From NCBI GenBank assembly GCA_039881145.1, contig JAYKKI010000077.1, positions 207,001 to 271,000 on the forward strand: a stretch of DNA of 64,000 nucleotides, read 5' to 3'. Position numbers and translations under genes: made by a program. This document shows, one piece after another, positions 61,835 through 64,000 of this stretch (its first letter is position 1; each line of letters starts with the position of its first letter). Source of the DNA: Druceiella hillmani (taxonomy: Eukaryota > Arthropoda > Insecta > Lepidoptera > Hepialidae). The notes under the pieces are model-generated. The model did no database searches. It worked only from the letters and a program-made list of their open reading frames with translations, and was not told the origin of the DNA.

Positions 61835-63077
61835 GTCATTAAAGATCGTGATTATATTAAAGACCGGATATTCAAATGTGTCGAAACTTATTTTCGCCTG
61901 TAGCAGCTATGAAAAATGAATCAGTCATTAGTCAAAAGACACTGTTCCTGTTTCCTTACCCCAAGCACATGTTTATATGCACGGCCGAGATGTCGACGTC
62001 GATGAAGGTTTCGTAATTGTTGGATAATGATAATGATGGCGATATTCAGGATCGATTTTAAATCAACTTACTTTATTAAAATATTATGTAATTGTATGTA
62101 AACTACTTTATGACGACTTGCTCTTCTTTCATTTCAGTTTATATCTTGGAATGTACTTTGCGTAATCGTGTGCGTTAGCATGTACGTGATTGTGTAGATG
62201 AATTTATACGTTAGACGCTTAAACCGCCACACCGTCAGAGCAATTTTGATTAAAATTGGTATCTGGATCTTTTCAAAAATTGCATAGTTTTGAAATGTTT
62301 TTTCTCAAAAAATTGTCAAAACCTTTTTTTTTACTGAAACTTTTGACTATTTATATATCATACCAACTACATTCCATAGCGTACAATATATTTATACGTT
62401 CAACATATAATATATTCACAAAAAGTTAACTAAGTGCTAAAAGTTTAATTTCTTCCAGTCAACCATATATCACATACAAAATATTTATGTATGTGATATA
62501 TGTTATTTTTCTTCTATACTACTAAATAAAGGAAAATGGGGTCCTTATAGGATGAATCACGTGTGCGTTCATTTGTCTGTTTGTCATAAGAGTTTTTTTT
62601 TAATCCTGTAAGGTATACACTTAACACGTTGCAAGTTAGTAATGGAAATTATCTTGCACACATTTCAATAATTAAAACTCGAAAATATTATAATTTTGTA
62701 GTGGGCGAAGCAAGTAATCGATTTTCTCTCCCCTCATCTCTCCTCCCTCCAAATTCATCAGTGAAGAAGAGATCGAAGGGAAGGAGGGTGGAGCGTGATG
62801 GAATCAAGTAACAATCAATTACCCGTCAATTATAATTTCATGGGAGGCACTTCAATAAGCAGGTATTATATTAATACTATTTAGGTTGTATGTGTGTATG
62901 TGTGTGCCTACGTACAAAAAAATATATGTGAATGTAATTGGTTCGAAAACATCGTACAATGGAACTATTACATTACAATATACCTCAGTCTGGCGTCAAG
63001 AAATAAACTAAATGTTAAAAAAGCACCCTTTCATACACATCCACTGTTATTACAATCGTTTTTCACTAATATTAAAT
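61835..63077. other. Intergenic upstream of the third Gr
   Basis: No gene. A perfect hairpin lies at about 62,464-62,504 (ATATATCACATAC...GTATGTGATATAT). The patch around 62,538-62,590 (GGTCCTTATAGGATGAATCA...GTCTGTTTGTC) looks like a decayed interspersed repeat. A pyrimidine-rich/purine-rich pair lies at 62,725-62,800. Confidence 0.45.
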
Positions 63078-63824
63078 ATGGATTTGGAGAATAAACTAAA
63101 AGTGTTCGACATTTTTGAAGGACTTTTTGGAATATTTCGAGTATCATCTAAAACAATCCGACATCATTACTTTCGAATCTGGTTACAAAGGATGTACAGT
63201 GCAGCTCTAATTGTTTTTGTCGTTTACTGTCTCGTCAACAATGCGAAGAATAATTTCTATGTGACACGACTTTATTATTGCGGGTTAACTTTGTTATTCA
63301 TCTGGTTACAAATGACAGATATCTTGTGGCAAAAGAAAACAAAGCTTCGCATAACGAATCTTTTCAACATAATCGACGGTCATTTTGATAGCTTTGAGGT
63401 GCAGAAAATTCTCTCGAAGACAAAGTTTTATAGCTATATTGGGACTGGAATATATTTAGCATTTGATTTAATATATTTCCTCATAGATTTTGTTACAAGT
63501 TCTGATAATCGTTACGGCCTATTTATTTATATTCCCGCCACATTATCTGCTTTGGAATCTATTTATTTTACAATATTTCTTTATTGTATTTCATCGAGAC
63601 TTAATATCACAAATAGATATTTGAATAATTTTTTATATAAAATTAAAGTCGATAGGAAGAATTTTGAAAAATCGACAGATGTCGAATTTAAACAAACCTT
63701 GTTATTTATATTACAAGAGTCAAGTGAAAAAGGTATATTGGAAATGGATTATCTCCAATTGTGTTATATCTACACAGGACTTATTGACCCATATCGTTTA
63801 ATAAAATATGCTTTTGGATTTCAG
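63078..63824 (+). CDS. Gustatory receptor (Gr), first exon only, continues beyond the window
   Basis: Exon 1 of 249 codons starts at MDLENKLKVFDIFEG; an upstream in-frame Met at 63,012 is less likely because the added residues are unlike family N-termini. Hydrophobic segments are visible at about residues 42-58 (AALIVFVVYCLV), 70-85, 128-145 (IYLAFDLIYFLIDF) and 160-185 (TIFLYCISSRL). The exon ends KYAFGFQ followed by a GTAATA donor at 63,825. The same Q/gt boundary ends exon 1 in the Grs at 33,082-35,073 and 43,448-47,552 (257 and 248 codons). Exons 2-4 with the TYhhhhhQF signature must lie beyond 64,000; I could not identify exon 2 convincingly in the last 175 bp. The opposite strand relative to the other two intact Grs shows this is a mixed-orientation cluster. 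Confidence 0.8.
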
Positions 63825-64000
63825 GTAATACAAAAAATAATTTATATGAAAACATATTACCTGTACCCAATAATTAAATATTTATTTTAGTCCGATGATA
63901 ATTTTCAATATAACAGCAGAACCCATTACAGGCGCTACACTATACCAAAAATTGTGCAGAACTCTAAACTTCTCATTTTAAATTATTGGGGTTTTGTAAT

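Noticed and set aside
63890..63987. Candidate second exon for the Gr at 63,078
   Set aside because: An acceptor-like TTTTAG is present at 63,885-63,890, but the reading PMIIFNITAEPITGATLY is out of phase with the expected phase 0 and not clearly homologous; the in-phase reading is hydrophilic.

Overview
This is AT-rich eukaryotic DNA from an insect genome. It carries three insect gustatory receptor (Gr) genes or gene parts with short introns and the C-terminal TYIIV[VI]IQF signature, a decayed divergent ionotropic receptor (Ir), and remnants of Copia, Gypsy, Jockey-like and tRNA-derived retroelements and DDE transposons. The retroelement tails (GCAATAAGTCCGCC...) and the Gr exon structure suggest Lepidoptera or a close relative. 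That is inference only; no species-diagnostic gene is present.

Layout. Positions 1 to about 41.5 kb are a young rearranged duplication. A left arm (about 3,017-20,755) and a right arm (21,309 to about 41,511) are inverted copies of each other, separated by a 553-bp single-copy spacer. The window also opens (1-3,016) with a third, direct copy of the 16,944-19,955 segment. The direct copy is almost identical to its partner and breaks off inside an Ir pseudogene. The innermost 3.2 kb of each arm (17,524-20,755 against 21,309-24,540) align without any indel and almost without substitutions. Beyond 24,541 the arms are clearly diverged and differ by many indels, which suggests gene conversion or a two-step history.

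Genes. The right arm holds an apparently complete four-exon Gr (35,073 to 33,082, minus, 386 residues). Its left-arm counterpart is a pseudogene (8,211-9,068) that lost exon 1 through an 896-bp deletion and has a nonsense codon in exon 4. The palindrome centre cuts through an Ir pseudogene (19,523-21,240 plus; partial copies at 2,584-3,016 plus and 22,541-21,309 minus). Right of the duplication lie a second complete Gr (47,552 to 43,448, minus, 382 residues) and the first exon of a third Gr (63,078-63,824, plus) that runs off the window.

Mobile DNA. Five copies of a short foldback element, at three independent loci, are flanked by 11-12-bp target-site duplications and consist of a near-perfect palindrome plus an asymmetric tail of about 45 bp at one end. 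One copy is present in only one arm, inside a Gr intron. Other elements are a decayed DDE/SWIM-type transposase in both arms, a TIR-bounded class II element (49,405-53,570), and a retroelement cluster at 55.5-61.8 kb: a Gypsy 3' end, a 5'-truncated Jockey-like LINE, an internally deleted Copia and a LINE/SINE 3' tail. Long (TA)n tracts and a GC-rich GCACGCATGCACG minisatellite complete the picture. No tRNA, rRNA or CRISPR array was seen.
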